Shown: piece after piece, positions 48,035-57,896 of the stretch | Layout of the letters: every line of letters begins with the position of its first letter | Numbering within the stretch: position 1 is the first letter of the stretch | NCBI GenBank assembly: GCA_022059125.1 | Contig: JAEUWY010000001.1 | Span: forward strand, 1,550,001 to 1,614,000 | Origin: Corynespora cassiicola | Lineage: Eukaryota; Ascomycota; Dothideomycetes; Pleosporales; Corynesporascaceae | Direction of reading: 5' to 3' | Length of the DNA stretch: 64,000 nucleotides | Translations under genes and position numbers: made by a program | The notes under the pieces: generated by a model | The model's database searches: none | Seen by the model: only the letters and a program-made list of their open reading frames with translations | What the model was told of the DNA's origin: nothing

Positions 48035-48096
48035 CGGTTTGCGGTAGCGGGCAGCGGGCAGCGGGTTGCGGTTTACGGGCTACGGGTTACGGGATG
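48035..48096. repeat. Degenerate GCGGGCA/ACGGGCT heptamer array
   Basis: Heptamers of the form RCGGGYW repeat about eight times with substitutions. A related array lies at 56812-56866. Confidence 0.75.
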
Positions 48097-48286
48097 CGGA
48101 GGGCGAGCGTGGGAGAAGGTTGCAATTGTGAGGCGACACGGTACTGGCGGAAACGCGATAAACATGATCTGCGGGGCGGGCGCCGGTGGGGAGGTCGAGA
48201 CAGAGGGGGGACAGCCATATCGACATGTCGACATGTCGCTCTGTTTGCGAGCGGGCGGCGATCGGCAGCCGTCTCGATCTGGGAGT

Positions 48287-48360
48287 CCAGCCAGGCAGCC
48301 AAACGACCAACCAGCCACACAACCAGACAGCCAGCCAGCCAGCCAGACAGCCAAACAGGC
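48287..48360. repeat. (CCAG)n / (CCAA)n tetranucleotide-rich tract
   Basis: Imperfect tandem CCAG units with CAGA and CAAA variants over about 70 bases. Confidence 0.8.
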
Positions 48361-48650
48361 GGCGAGCCAGGCCACGTCGTCGTCGACGTCGCAGCGTCGC
48401 AGCTGCTTGCGGGCCAAACGTCGCCGGGCGGCCGTCTCGTCGTGGCCCAAACGGGCAGGCCGCGCCTTCCCGATGTGCAGCACTATGGCCCATTTGCATT
48501 TAAACGGGGCGCGACCATTGGCTGGCGGCGCTGACTAACCCCGTTCCGACCAGATGGATCGCCCCGGGTGATCGGTTGCCAGCCAAGGGCCTTCCGCCAT
48601 CTGCCATCCGCCAGCCGCAAACGGCCTGAGACGAAACAGCGACGGGCGCC

Positions 48651-48705
48651 CTGGATGGATGGATGGATGGGTGGATGGACGGATGGATGGGCGGTGGATG
48701 GATGG
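48651..48705. repeat. (GGAT)n tetranucleotide repeat
   Basis: Imperfect tandem GGAT units over about 55 bases. Confidence 0.85.
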
Positions 48706-49894
48706 CCTGGCCGTGTTGGCTGCTGCTGCTGCTGCTGAGGCACACACAGACTCCCTCCCGCCCACGCGCACACACATTCCCGGCGCAGCGCGCGAAAGCT
48801 TCTGGCTAGTCACGACCGGCCGGGGGGCAGAGGGTGGTGGGTTCCGGGAGAACGACAGGCGCGAAAAGGAGGCGGCGCGCGCGCGCTATGGGCCCAAAAC
48901 TTCCAAGACTTGTGGTCGCCGACCTCGTGTCCCTCCCCTACCGACGGCCTCGACGATCAGTATCTGAGCTCGGCCCATGCTCAAGCCTCAGCGCCCGTTT
49001 GATCGCCCGCTGTCGGCCCTGTCGAAACCTCAACCAGCGAGTGGTGACGCTGTCGCTGCCCGCGGTACGTACCTGCTGCACCTGAGACGCCATCGGCACG
49101 GCGACCAGATGGCCTGCCCTGTACAGCCCGCTACACACCGGTACAGCCCAGTGCGCGCTGCTCGAAACCGTCCTGCACCCAACGCCTGCCCATGCTGCCT
49201 CTTGTGCCTCAGCCTGCGCACGTTGTTTGCGACGAGCGCACACGCACATAGTCTCCCCCGCTGCCGCCGCCGCCGTCGCCGCCGCCGCCTCGCCGTGCAA
49301 GGGGGGGGGGAGGGGGTTCTGCAAACAAGCACGGTGCTGTGCGTTTGCACTGTGCGCCCGCGCACGCAATCTACGTGATGCTGGGCCCGGCAGAGGCTCA
49401 CGCCGAGGGGGGAGGGGGCCATGACATGGCCTGCCCGAATCCATCCAAATCCAGGTCCCGCATCCTCGCCTGCCCCATCCAGGGTTGCGGTTCACAGAGC
49501 AGACGGCTATGCGGGCAATAAAGCCAGCTGAGCAGCGTGACCAGGGACAACGAGAGCAGGCGACGCCTGAGGGCGACTGGCCGAAATGAAGCACGACCCC
49601 GGACCCTGACGCTGTCGTTCTCGCGGCGGGCTGGCTGAAGCGGCCTGGGGGGTGGTGCACGCACCGGCCGTGTTTGGTTTTACACACAGCATGGATCCTC
49701 GATGGGGACGAGGGTGGACGTGATTTGGCGGGGTGGGGGTATCTGTGAGCAAGCTGCTTGACTGTCCGCCCTGGATCACGCCCTCGGCCTGCCTCAGCAG
49801 CGCCCATGCCCATGAGTCGCCCGCCCAACCGCCAGGGCTACCCCCGCCGCGCACGCCTGAGGCTTGAGCCTGCCCTCCCCATGCGTGGGAGGTG

Positions 49895-49900
49895 GTAGGT

Positions 49901-49931
<31 letters not shown>

Positions 49932-49933
49932 TA
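49895..49933. repeat. (GGCA)n repeat flanked by GGTA units
   Basis: About seven perfect GGCA units bounded on both sides by GGTA units. Confidence 0.9.
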
Positions 49934-50747
49934 GTGCGCGGTGCATGGGGACGAGGCAGTGGCCAGCGCTGCTTGGTGCGTGTTGCGTGTTGCGTCGTGG
50001 TCGTGGCCATGGTGGTGGTGTAGTGCCGAGTGGTGCAGCCTCTGCTGCTGCTGCTGCCACCACCTGCTGGATGCCGCCCGCGGACTGCTGCTGGATGCTG
50101 GTGGGCGTCGCTGGCTGCTGGCTGCTGGTTGCTGGCGGCTGCCATGGCTCGCGGGCCCCATGGCATCCATGGTGCTCTGAGCAGGCCGGGAACAGCCACC
50201 GCAGGCGTTGCAAGGGGCACAAACCTTAGTAGCGCGTGAACAGGAGCTATTGCGAGACGAGGCGCTGTACATCGAGACTTCATTTTTCCCGCCGCCAGGA
50301 GGCCCTAGTCGACGTGCCAAATCCCATGCCACGATGTGCGACAAGGGATGGCACCTTTCCGACGATCTGGTCCACCGTACTGGGAACAAGCTGGGAAGCC
50401 GAGCTGCGCGACCGGCGCCAGAAGGGGTGTCGTCGACAGCAAGATACATTAGTCGCGGCCCATCACGCTGCCCCATCCACCGAGCACACGCATCCGCCGC
50501 TCGTCAGGGCCCTCACCTCTTCTCCGGATCGCCCAGTCAGCGCCAGCGCCAGTCGACCAGCTAACGACTAAACCCCCTCGAGCGCCGCATGACGCCCCCA
50601 GCACCCATCTGAGCTCCATCTCACCATCCCTTAGCCGCATCTCAAAAGCAGAGCACTGCTGCGACCCATCCGTCCCGAACAAGTCAATAAAATCCTCGCA
50701 CCGCCTTGGCACCCACTCCTCACCCTACCGTCCCTGCCCCGCTGCAT

Positions 50748-50753
50748 TATATA
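50748..50753 (+). promoter_or_regulatory. Candidate TATA box of flbD
   Basis: TATATA stands out in otherwise GC-rich DNA about 575 bases before the flbD start codon. Initiation some 30 bases downstream would give a leader of roughly 545 bases that contains several upstream ATGs. Confidence 0.4.
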
Positions 50754-51324
50754 CATCCACTACACTCCCGCGGTCGCCTGTCTGGCACGTTACCGCTGGT
50801 TCCCTCTCGACACACGTCAACCGTCTTCCGCCTGCCGCTCTGACACCTCACCGTCTCTGCTCCCAACCTGCCTGTCTCCATACCACTTCCCGTGGTTACC
50901 ATTGCCGACTACCGTCACAACGTATGTATTTCCCTCACCCGTTGGCCCCCATCACCCGCTCTTCTCCACCCCGTGCCCGACCTTGAATTTTTCTCGAGCA
51001 CATATATATGAGCGTCGCCATGTTGCCCCTCCATCGCATCCTTCCCGTCCCGACCATCGTCACTGCGCCGTGAAAATGGTCACCTCGCACCCAACCCCAC
51101 GGACCGCCCAAGATGGCCAAGTGCCAGAGCCGCCGCTGACCCTTGCCCCAGATCACGTACAAGATCGCCTTTTCTTCACTTGCATCCCGTCTGAACAGTC
51201 TGGCACCCATCTACCGGCTCCACCCAGAGACCAGCGGACAGACGACTTTCCAGCCATAGAAGCAACCCATCAGTCTTTCCACCAGCCTTGCCGCTCTGCT
51301 CAGCAGAGTTTTAGCGCCAACACT

Positions 51325-52599
51325 ATGGTCGCCCATCGTCGCGGACCGTGGTCCCAATCCGAGGACGCCTGGCTAGTATCCCTTGTCCACCGTAACGGGC
51401 CTCACAACTGGGTCCGCATCTCTCAGGAAATCGGATCCCGATCACCAAAGCAGTGCAGAGAGCGCTACCACCAGAACCTGAAGCCCACCCTTAACCATGA
51501 TCCCATCACGCCAGAGGAGGGAGAACTGATCGAGAAGATGGTCCAGGAGATGGGAAAGAGGTGGGCCGAGATCGCCCGAAGGCTCAAGGGACGCAGCGAC
51601 AACGCCGTCAAGAACTGGTGGAACGGTGGCCAGAACCGCAGGAAGCGCAACCCTGAGCGACACCCCCAGCGCGGCCACGAGCACATGCACCCTTCGCAGA
51701 CCTCATATCACTACTCCGTCGCGCACCCGATGCACCACGAGGAGGACCACCACCACATGTCCCACTCCATCCCCCAGTACCGCCAGTCACCCCGGCCAGC
51801 GATGAGCTCTCAGATGCCTTCGCCACATGCCCTAAAGCTGCCACAGCCGCAAGGCTTCGAGCCCTACCCAGGATCCCGGCCACAGCCACTCGAGCTCCAG
51901 CCACTTGGCACCCAGTCAAACACTAGGGGACGGGGATTCGAAACGCCCATGCCATCGCCGTCAGGCTACTCCATCGCCTGCTCCGAGGGCGCACCATCAC
52001 TGATCACAGACACCGGATCCGAGGGACGCTCGCCTCGAGGCGCAGCATCTCCACTCGACATCCAGTTGGCGCCTCTTGTCGGCCGCAGGGACGAGCGCAG
52101 GAACTCTAGCACTCGACGCCTGCCTACTTCGGGCTTTGCTACAGAGGACGATGATCACTCGACCACTCCCGAGCGTCACAACAGGCGTGGCTCAGTGCAT
52201 CTTCCTCCACTGAGCCGGGCCGAGCCCACAGCGCCCTCTTTCCGAGAGCCAAACTATAGGCAAGAGTACAGGCCTGAGAGGCCGCAGCTGCTCACACAGC
52301 CCGCCCCCCAGCTGGTCAACACTCAGCAGCACCGCCAGCAGCAGCAGCAGCAGCAGCACCACCACCACCACCACCACCACTCTATGCCACAGCATGCAGT
52401 CGAACAGCGACCACTGCCTTCCTTCAGCTCCTTGGCAGAGTCTGGCCGAGTGCCAATGCCCTCTCCATCGGGCGCAAGCCCACCATCCAGGCAGCTTCCT
52501 TCGCCCTTCACTCGGGTCGCGGAAGAGTCGAGGAGCGCTCCCGTCTCGCCACGACATACGCCCCAAGACAGCCGGATGAACCTGAAGAACATCATGTAA
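51325..52599 (+). CDS. flbD: FlbD/RCA-1-type Myb transcription factor of asexual development, single exon, 424 aa
   Basis: Two Myb repeats open the protein: GPWSQSEDAWLVSLVHRNGPHNW through SRSPKQCRERYHQNL (residues about 6-51) and PITPEEGELIEKMVQEMGKRW through GRSDNAVKNWWNG (about 59-100). The combination of HRRGPWS at the start, GPHNWVRIS and NWWNG is characteristic of FlbD (Aspergillus) and RCA-1 (Neurospora), nuclear regulators promoting conidiophore development. The rest is low-complexity, Ser/Pro/His/Gln-rich, with a polyQ-polyH run near 338-352. The start at 51325 (A at -3) matches the family; the frame is open further upstream, and an ATG at 51076 in excellent context would add 83 residues. 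No intron is needed. Long, gene-free flanks on both sides suggest extended regulation. Confidence 0.92.
   Translation: MVAHRRGPWSQSEDAWLVSLVHRNGPHNWVRISQEIGSRSPKQCRERYHQNLKPTLNHDPITPEEGELIEKMVQEMGKRWAEIARRLKGRSDNAVKNWWNGGQNRRKRNPERHPQRGHEHMHPSQTSYHYSVAHPMHHEEDHHHMSHSIPQYRQSPRPAMSSQMPSPHALKLPQPQGFEPYPGSRPQPLELQPLGTQSNTRGRGFETPMPSPSGYSIACSEGAPSLITDTGSEGRSPRGAASPLDIQLAPLVGRRDERRNSSTRRLPTSGFATEDDDHSTTPERHNRRGSVHLPPLSRAEPTAPSFREPNYRQEYRPERPQLLTQPAPQLVNTQQHRQQQQQQQHHHHHHHHSMPQHAVEQRPLPSFSSLAESGRVPMPSPSGASPPSRQLPSPFTRVAEESRSAPVSPRHTPQDSRMNLKNIM
52337..52381 (+). repeat. CAG-CAC trinucleotide tract encoding polyGln-polyHis
   Basis: In-frame CAG units followed by eight CAC units inside flbD; length variation here would change the protein without shifting frame. 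Confidence 0.9.
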
Positions 52600-53874
52600 C
52601 TTGGACCACCACAACCAACAAGGATTGGGCACGTTTGTCTGGACACAAAGGGCTGCAAGGTTTCACAATCGCCGGTCTTCCGTTTCGATCGCGCGCTTCG
52701 TGTCTCTGCATGCAAAAGGGCTTGACTGCATTTGTCAATGATCAGCTCGGGGTTTATGGATGGACGACGGAGTAGTGGCCTTGGGGCCGGCCGCCGTCCT
52801 GTCTCACCTCTCCTCGCCCAAATCCCCCCTCCCAATCTTTGCTTTCCATCTACTTTCTCCATCTCTCACTCTATATACAAAATAGGACCGGCCCCGGGTT
52901 TTAATTGCGCGGGATAAAGGGGGCCGGCTATACGATACCCACATTGTAAGGCAACTGCTATACGGAACAAAAAGGAAATCACTGGCGGGCACGGTGGAGC
53001 AAACTCGATATTTGGTGGTCGTCACTTGCTTACTACTATCTTGTTATCCGTATGCTATATGTTTTTATTATCGTCCAAGATTTGTTGTCACTACCATTAT
53101 CATCATCATCGCCGTCGTCGCTGTGGTCACTCTCAACAAGATCGACGACCGGTTAATCACTTGTTTTTGTTTTTACTTTTTTTTACTTTTCTATTTGCAA
53201 AGCGAGCGGGAATATTTCTCTACTACTCATCAACTCATGCCTGGCGTTTATTGTTGTACCCCTGCGGCTCGGGAATTGGGAATTGGGAATGGGATCCGTT
53301 GTGCGATCCCCGGACTACGGAGTTTTGCGTTGGCTACAGGGCCTGCCTGGCCTGGGTTCTTGCTCGCAAGCACTTGGCCGGGATGCGTTGGAAAATAGTG
53401 TGGTCACGCGGTATGCAATACCTACCGTCCGCTTTTTTTTCCTCTTCCCTGCCAACGTGTTTCTTGCTTTTTTTCCTTTGCTCTGCGGCCCTACTTGGTG
53501 TTACCGCCCTGTTTTTCTTTACTTCTTCGGCCCCGATCGAGATGGCAAGGGGCGCATGGGATGGCCTCATCGGGGCCTGGGAGTATATTGTACAGCGTGC
53601 GTACTTGGTCGGGCCTGGCATGGTCTGCTGCCTTACAAGCCTTTGTTCCTTTTTCACAAGGTTTCTCTAATCACTGCGCGCAAAAGCCCCAAAGGCTAAA
53701 GTAATACCCACCTTTTCACATCAACCTACCATAGCTACGTAACACACCCACGAGGCCACTGCGGCCTTGCGAGTCAATCAGGCTCGGAATTTAATCTATT
53801 GAATGCTACTATGAATCGACTTGTCCTTGTCAATGGTGCATCGAGTGTTACCCACAACTCACACTCTGGCTAAC

Positions 53875-53898
53875 TGCCTGCCTGCCTGCCTGCCTGCC
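53875..53898. repeat. (CCTG)n tetranucleotide repeat
   Basis: Nearly six perfect units. Confidence 0.9.
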
Positions 53899-54235
53899 CC
53901 CTGTGCCCATCGCGATTGAAGGGACTTGGCTGGCCAGAGCCTAAACTAACCTCCTCTGGCCGGCTCTGTTGCCGTCTAATCAGGCCGGAGGAGGATCTGG
54001 AAGATCCTCTCGCCAGGCCCCATGTCGGCGCCCAAACGGGGGGTTCACGATGGATGGATGGATGGATGATGGATAGCGAAGGGGCACAATCTGGTAGATT
54101 TGGGCCTGCTGGGCCCCGAGTTTCTGGGACGGCGGGCCAGGCCAACCACCCATCCCTCCATCCCTCCATCCACCCAGTCATTCAACCATCCACCCAGCCA
54201 GGCAGCGAGTGAGCTCCAAGCCCGTCATCGCCTAC

Positions 54236-54258
54236 CCAGTCCAGTCCAGTCCAGTCCA
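54236..54258. repeat. (CCAGT)n pentanucleotide repeat
   Basis: About four and a half CCAGT units between CCAG-rich flanks. Confidence 0.85.
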
Positions 54259-54850
54259 GCCAGACAGCCAGCCATCCAGACACAGCACCCGGGAACCGCA
54301 AAGGAACAAAAAAAAAGGGAGCAGCACTGCCGACAGCATCCGCCCCTCTGTCCGCCTGTCCGTTCGTCAAAGTGCCATCTCGTTTCCCCGACCCAGGCCC
54401 GTCTCTTGCTCGTGGCCGTCCAGTCCGGCTGTGTGAGACAGCTGCACCTACGGGCTAGCACGCCCACCGGCGCGCCCCCTGGGCTCACACCCTCCCGGCA
54501 GTGCATCTCGGGGGGAAAAAGGCTCAAGGATGGATTGGATGGATGGACAGATGGAGGGAGGGAGGGAAGTGGGCTCTGGAAAGAACCGTTGCGCGTGCGT
54601 GCGTTTGTGCGTGCGTACGTACGTGCCTCGCGGGCAACCAGCGGGTGTGTGAGAGTGCGGGTGGGAGTGGGCTTTCGGGGGGCAAACGTCACAGAGCCAA
54701 CCAGGCCTCACAGACTGGCACTGCACAGCCCTTGGGCGCGCAACCTTGCCTTGATCCGTACCATACTTGTACGTGCGGGCTTGTGTAGGCTCTTTGTTGC
54801 AGAAGCCTGGCAGGGGCAAAAAAAAAGTACGGTACCTTCCCAGGAACGCT

Positions 54851-54879
54851 ACCCTACCTTACCCTACCCTACCCTACCC
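54851..54879. repeat. (ACCCT)n pentanucleotide repeat
   Basis: ACCCT units with one ACCTT variant. The five-base period distinguishes it from the CCCTAA telomere repeat. Confidence 0.85.
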
Positions 54880-55550
54880 AAACGTTATACTACGCTACAC
54901 TGCGGTATCCGCTCCCCGCCTTCATCTCTCCATACTTTCCTCAGGTCGCGCCAGGCACACGCGCGCACCGCAGCGTCAGATCCATCAGTCAAACGCCAGT
55001 CCGCCCGCCCGCCAGCCCGTCATCTAGCCCGCACTTCTCACCCCCCCTTCCCATGATGCCAATCCATAGCACACCCTCTTGTGCTTGTGGTCCAGTCCGC
55101 CGGGCTACGCAGACAAGGTCACGCCTCCAATGCTGAAACAGGGCAAACTCACGGACCCGGGATGGGATGGGATGAGATGGGGGGGGGGGACGAGCATTTC
55201 CAGCAGCAGGAGCACCCACCACCGCTGGGTTGCTTTCCCCTGGCAGGCATGTATATCCCAATCGCACCTCACCCCCCTTCATCTCTCCCACACATAAACC
55301 AGGTACAAGGCAAAAGAAAAAGGACGGGCGTGCAAAAAACGGCCACCACCACACCCCTAGCCTGAGGGAGGGGGATGGGAAAGCAAGCAGGCAGGCAAGC
55401 AAGCAAGCACAGGAAGAAAGAAAAAAAGGGCAGCGGTTTTGCCCTTGACGCACCATGCGCCCGTGAACTATGGTTCTGGGACCGCGCCGGTGGCGGATCG
55501 GCTTGCTTGTGCGAGTCGCGCGGTTTGTTCGTGCCGTCGATGCCTCACTC

Positions 55551-55575
55551 CCTCCCTACCTACCTACCTACCTAG
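55551..55575. repeat. (CCTA)n tetranucleotide repeat
   Basis: Two CCTC/CCCT units followed by about five CCTA units. Confidence 0.85.
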
Positions 55576-56007
55576 ATGCAGCGAGAATGGAAGCGCCGCC
55601 GCATTGAAGGTGCGCAAGTCGCAAGCAAACATGCCGGGCTAAAGCATGCGTGCGTGCGTGTCTGTCTGCCTGCCTGTCTGCCATGGTAAAAATCATGGCG
55701 TGCTCCCGCGCTGCGGCTTAATCTGCGAGGTTGAACCTTATTGAGAGGGGGGAAGGCAGGTAGGCGTCCGTCCCGCGGAGCCAGCAGCAAGCAGCAGCAG
55801 TAGCGCTACCAGACGGTCAGTCAGTCAGTCAGTTCAGTCGCTCGCACCGATCCACATTGTGTCAGAAGTCTAATTTGTGAACGGGGCGTGCGTTGGGAGG
55901 TTATTTCTAGTCAGGAGCCTTGCTTGTCTTGCCTTGGGAGGCGCGAGGGGAGAGGACAAGCAAGCTATGCGGAAGCATTGGGCCACAGGCCTTGTTGCGA
56001 GTCCTTT

Positions 56008-56048
<41 letters not shown>
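56008..56048. repeat. (GGCT)10 tetranucleotide repeat
   Basis: Ten uninterrupted units, the longest perfect microsatellite in the window. Confidence 0.92.
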
Positions 56049-56811
56049 GCCTTGTGGGGAGGAGGGGGGAATGGCTCCAACGCTTGGATGACAGGTTGGA
56101 GGGTGAGGGAAAAAAAACGGTGCGGAGCGGGTGCGGTGCGGTGCGTGGTCTTGGACTTGGACGCCTGGCGGCCGGCCCTGGGTGGGAGGGCAAGTAGGTC
56201 GACTGTATGGACGCGGTTTTGGGTAGAGGTGGTGTGGGCTGGGCTGGCGGCCGTAGGGTAGTAGGGGTGGTGGTGTGGTGCCCCTATGTGAAACGGCGCG
56301 CAGGACCCCCCGATGGCGAAAAAACGTGGTGGCCTGCATCTCACACGTGCGGGCTCGTCACCACCCAGCTAGCCAAAACCGCCTGGGAATTCCGTTGCGT
56401 TGCTTCTACGGCGTGCAGCATGCAGGCTGGGAGACGCCCTACGAACTAGTTTCCTTTTTCTGACGCGCAAATTCGACGAGGCCTCAGGCGGGCTCCGGTG
56501 TGCCAGAGTGGAGATGGTCGGCAGGGGGGCGAGGGGGGATGCGCGTTAGCCGTCTGTCTACTGGGAGGCCGGACTCTGCTTTGGCGATTGCGGGCTGCGC
56601 TCCCTTCCCTGGAGCGGCCGCTGTGCATGGCAAATCGGGACTTGGTGGTTGGCTTGCGCCTGAGGTGGTGGCCTTCTAGAACCGGGACATGGTTTGCGGG
56701 CGGGCGAGGGGGAAGGTGCCGCGACGACGAAGGCGTACATACGTGGTCATGGTCGGCGTCGGCGGCGGCGGCGGCGGCGGAGACGACGGAGACGACGGCG
56801 GCCATGGTGGG

Positions 56812-56866
56812 CGGGCTACGGGCTACGGGCTACGGGCTGTGGGCTGCGGGCTGCGGGCTGCGTTCT
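56812..56866. repeat. Heptamer array GGGCTAC/GGGCTGC
   Basis: About seven 7-bp units in register, three of type GGGCTAC, one GGGCTGT and then GGGCTGC. They lie next to a (GGC)n run at about 56759-56779. Confidence 0.88.
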
Positions 56867-57896
56867 GCGTTTCTTGCTGGTGAGATGGCTGACTGGCTGG
56901 TGGATGCGTGGTGGATGCCGACTGACTAGTCTAGCCTCGAGGCCCGACGTTCCAAGGCGTCGACCCGATCGGTCCCAACATCACGACAGCACAGCACAGC
57001 GTACCGCGACGCCAGCCCTCTTGCATGCCGTTAACGTGGCGCGTACGTAACAGACAAGAGGGAGCTGGTCCGGCCGCGCAACCGCAAGGGAGCACGTTCG
57101 CTACCCCATATCCAGCAGCGAGGGCTTGCTGCACATGGCGAGCCGCCCGAAGCGAGACCTCGGAATCAGCACGCGCAATGTGAGTGTATGCGCATATGCC
57201 CATGCCCACGTCCCAGCCAGGAAGCAGGTCCGCATTGCAATGGGAAACTCTCGCCCGCTCTGTTCCCAGCAATGCTTGAGGCGAGGGCACAGCCGGCCGT
57301 TGCATCCCTTGTCTTGGGCCTGCGATCCATGGCCCCGTTTCCCATCATCCCACTCCCACTGGCCTGCAGCGCCTGCTGGGGTGCTGGCGAGGCATGGATG
57401 ACCTGAGGCACGCCCGGGGGGGTTCTTCTCTCGCTAGCAGGCTCTCAGTTGGGGGCGGACTCGAGTCTCATAGGCCGCATGCGCTGCCCGCCCTCGACCA
57501 TCCCGGCTCTTGCTGGCTGCCAGGAGCCCAATCCCAGCGGTATAAGCAGCCTCTTTTGACGACGGCTCTCGGGGTGCCTGCAAGCCACTGCACGAGGAAG
57601 TCCTGAAATAGAGCATGCGCGGATGGAATTTGCATTTGCATGGTCCAGCACATGGGCGACGTCGCCGTGATTGGCCCCTGCGCATTTACCCGCCTCGGTC
57701 ACGTGCAGTAGTTCCTCCGACCGAACGTCGATCAAACAGTACCGAGCAGCCTCATCATCAATCCATCCCATCAGATATCCGCCCATCCACACGACCACAT
57801 CGCATTCCTATCTGGTCTTTCCCCCCCCCGGCTCGCTTTCGCTCTTGCTTGCCTGTGCATGTCATCCCAGTGAGCCGTCTCGGTCGTGGTGCCCAC

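Larger units (their letters stand above)
35761..50740. other. 15-kb GC-rich, microsatellite-rich gene desert upstream of flbD
   Basis: No protein of recognisable family, splice-consistent gene model, tRNA or rRNA was found. Open frames up to about 360 codons occur on both strands, often three or four overlapping, with Arg/Pro/Ser/Gly/Ala-dominated translations, as expected where GC-rich DNA lacks stops. Tetra- and pentanucleotide runs recur throughout (listed separately). Part of 38.8-43.6 kb has more balanced composition yet still shows no gene. Non-coding transcripts or distal regulatory sites for flbD are possible but cannot be seen directly. Confidence 0.55.
52600..57896. other. 5.3-kb low-complexity intergenic region right of flbD
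   Basis: It contains T-rich 3-prime flank of flbD (to about 53700) and then GC-rich DNA full of tetranucleotide runs. Frames of up to 318 codons (54100-55056, plus) have Pro/Ser/Arg-dominated translations and no motif. The MTC6 promoter should lie in the last few hundred bases. Confidence 0.5.

Noticed and set aside
54851..54879. Telomere-like ACCCT repeats
   Set aside because: Period is five (ACCCT), not the six-base CCCTAA/TTAGGG of ascomycete telomeres, and the site is internal.
54100..55056. 318-codon plus-strand open frame
   Set aside because: Runs through tetranucleotide repeats and is dominated by Pro/Ser/Gln; no conserved segment.
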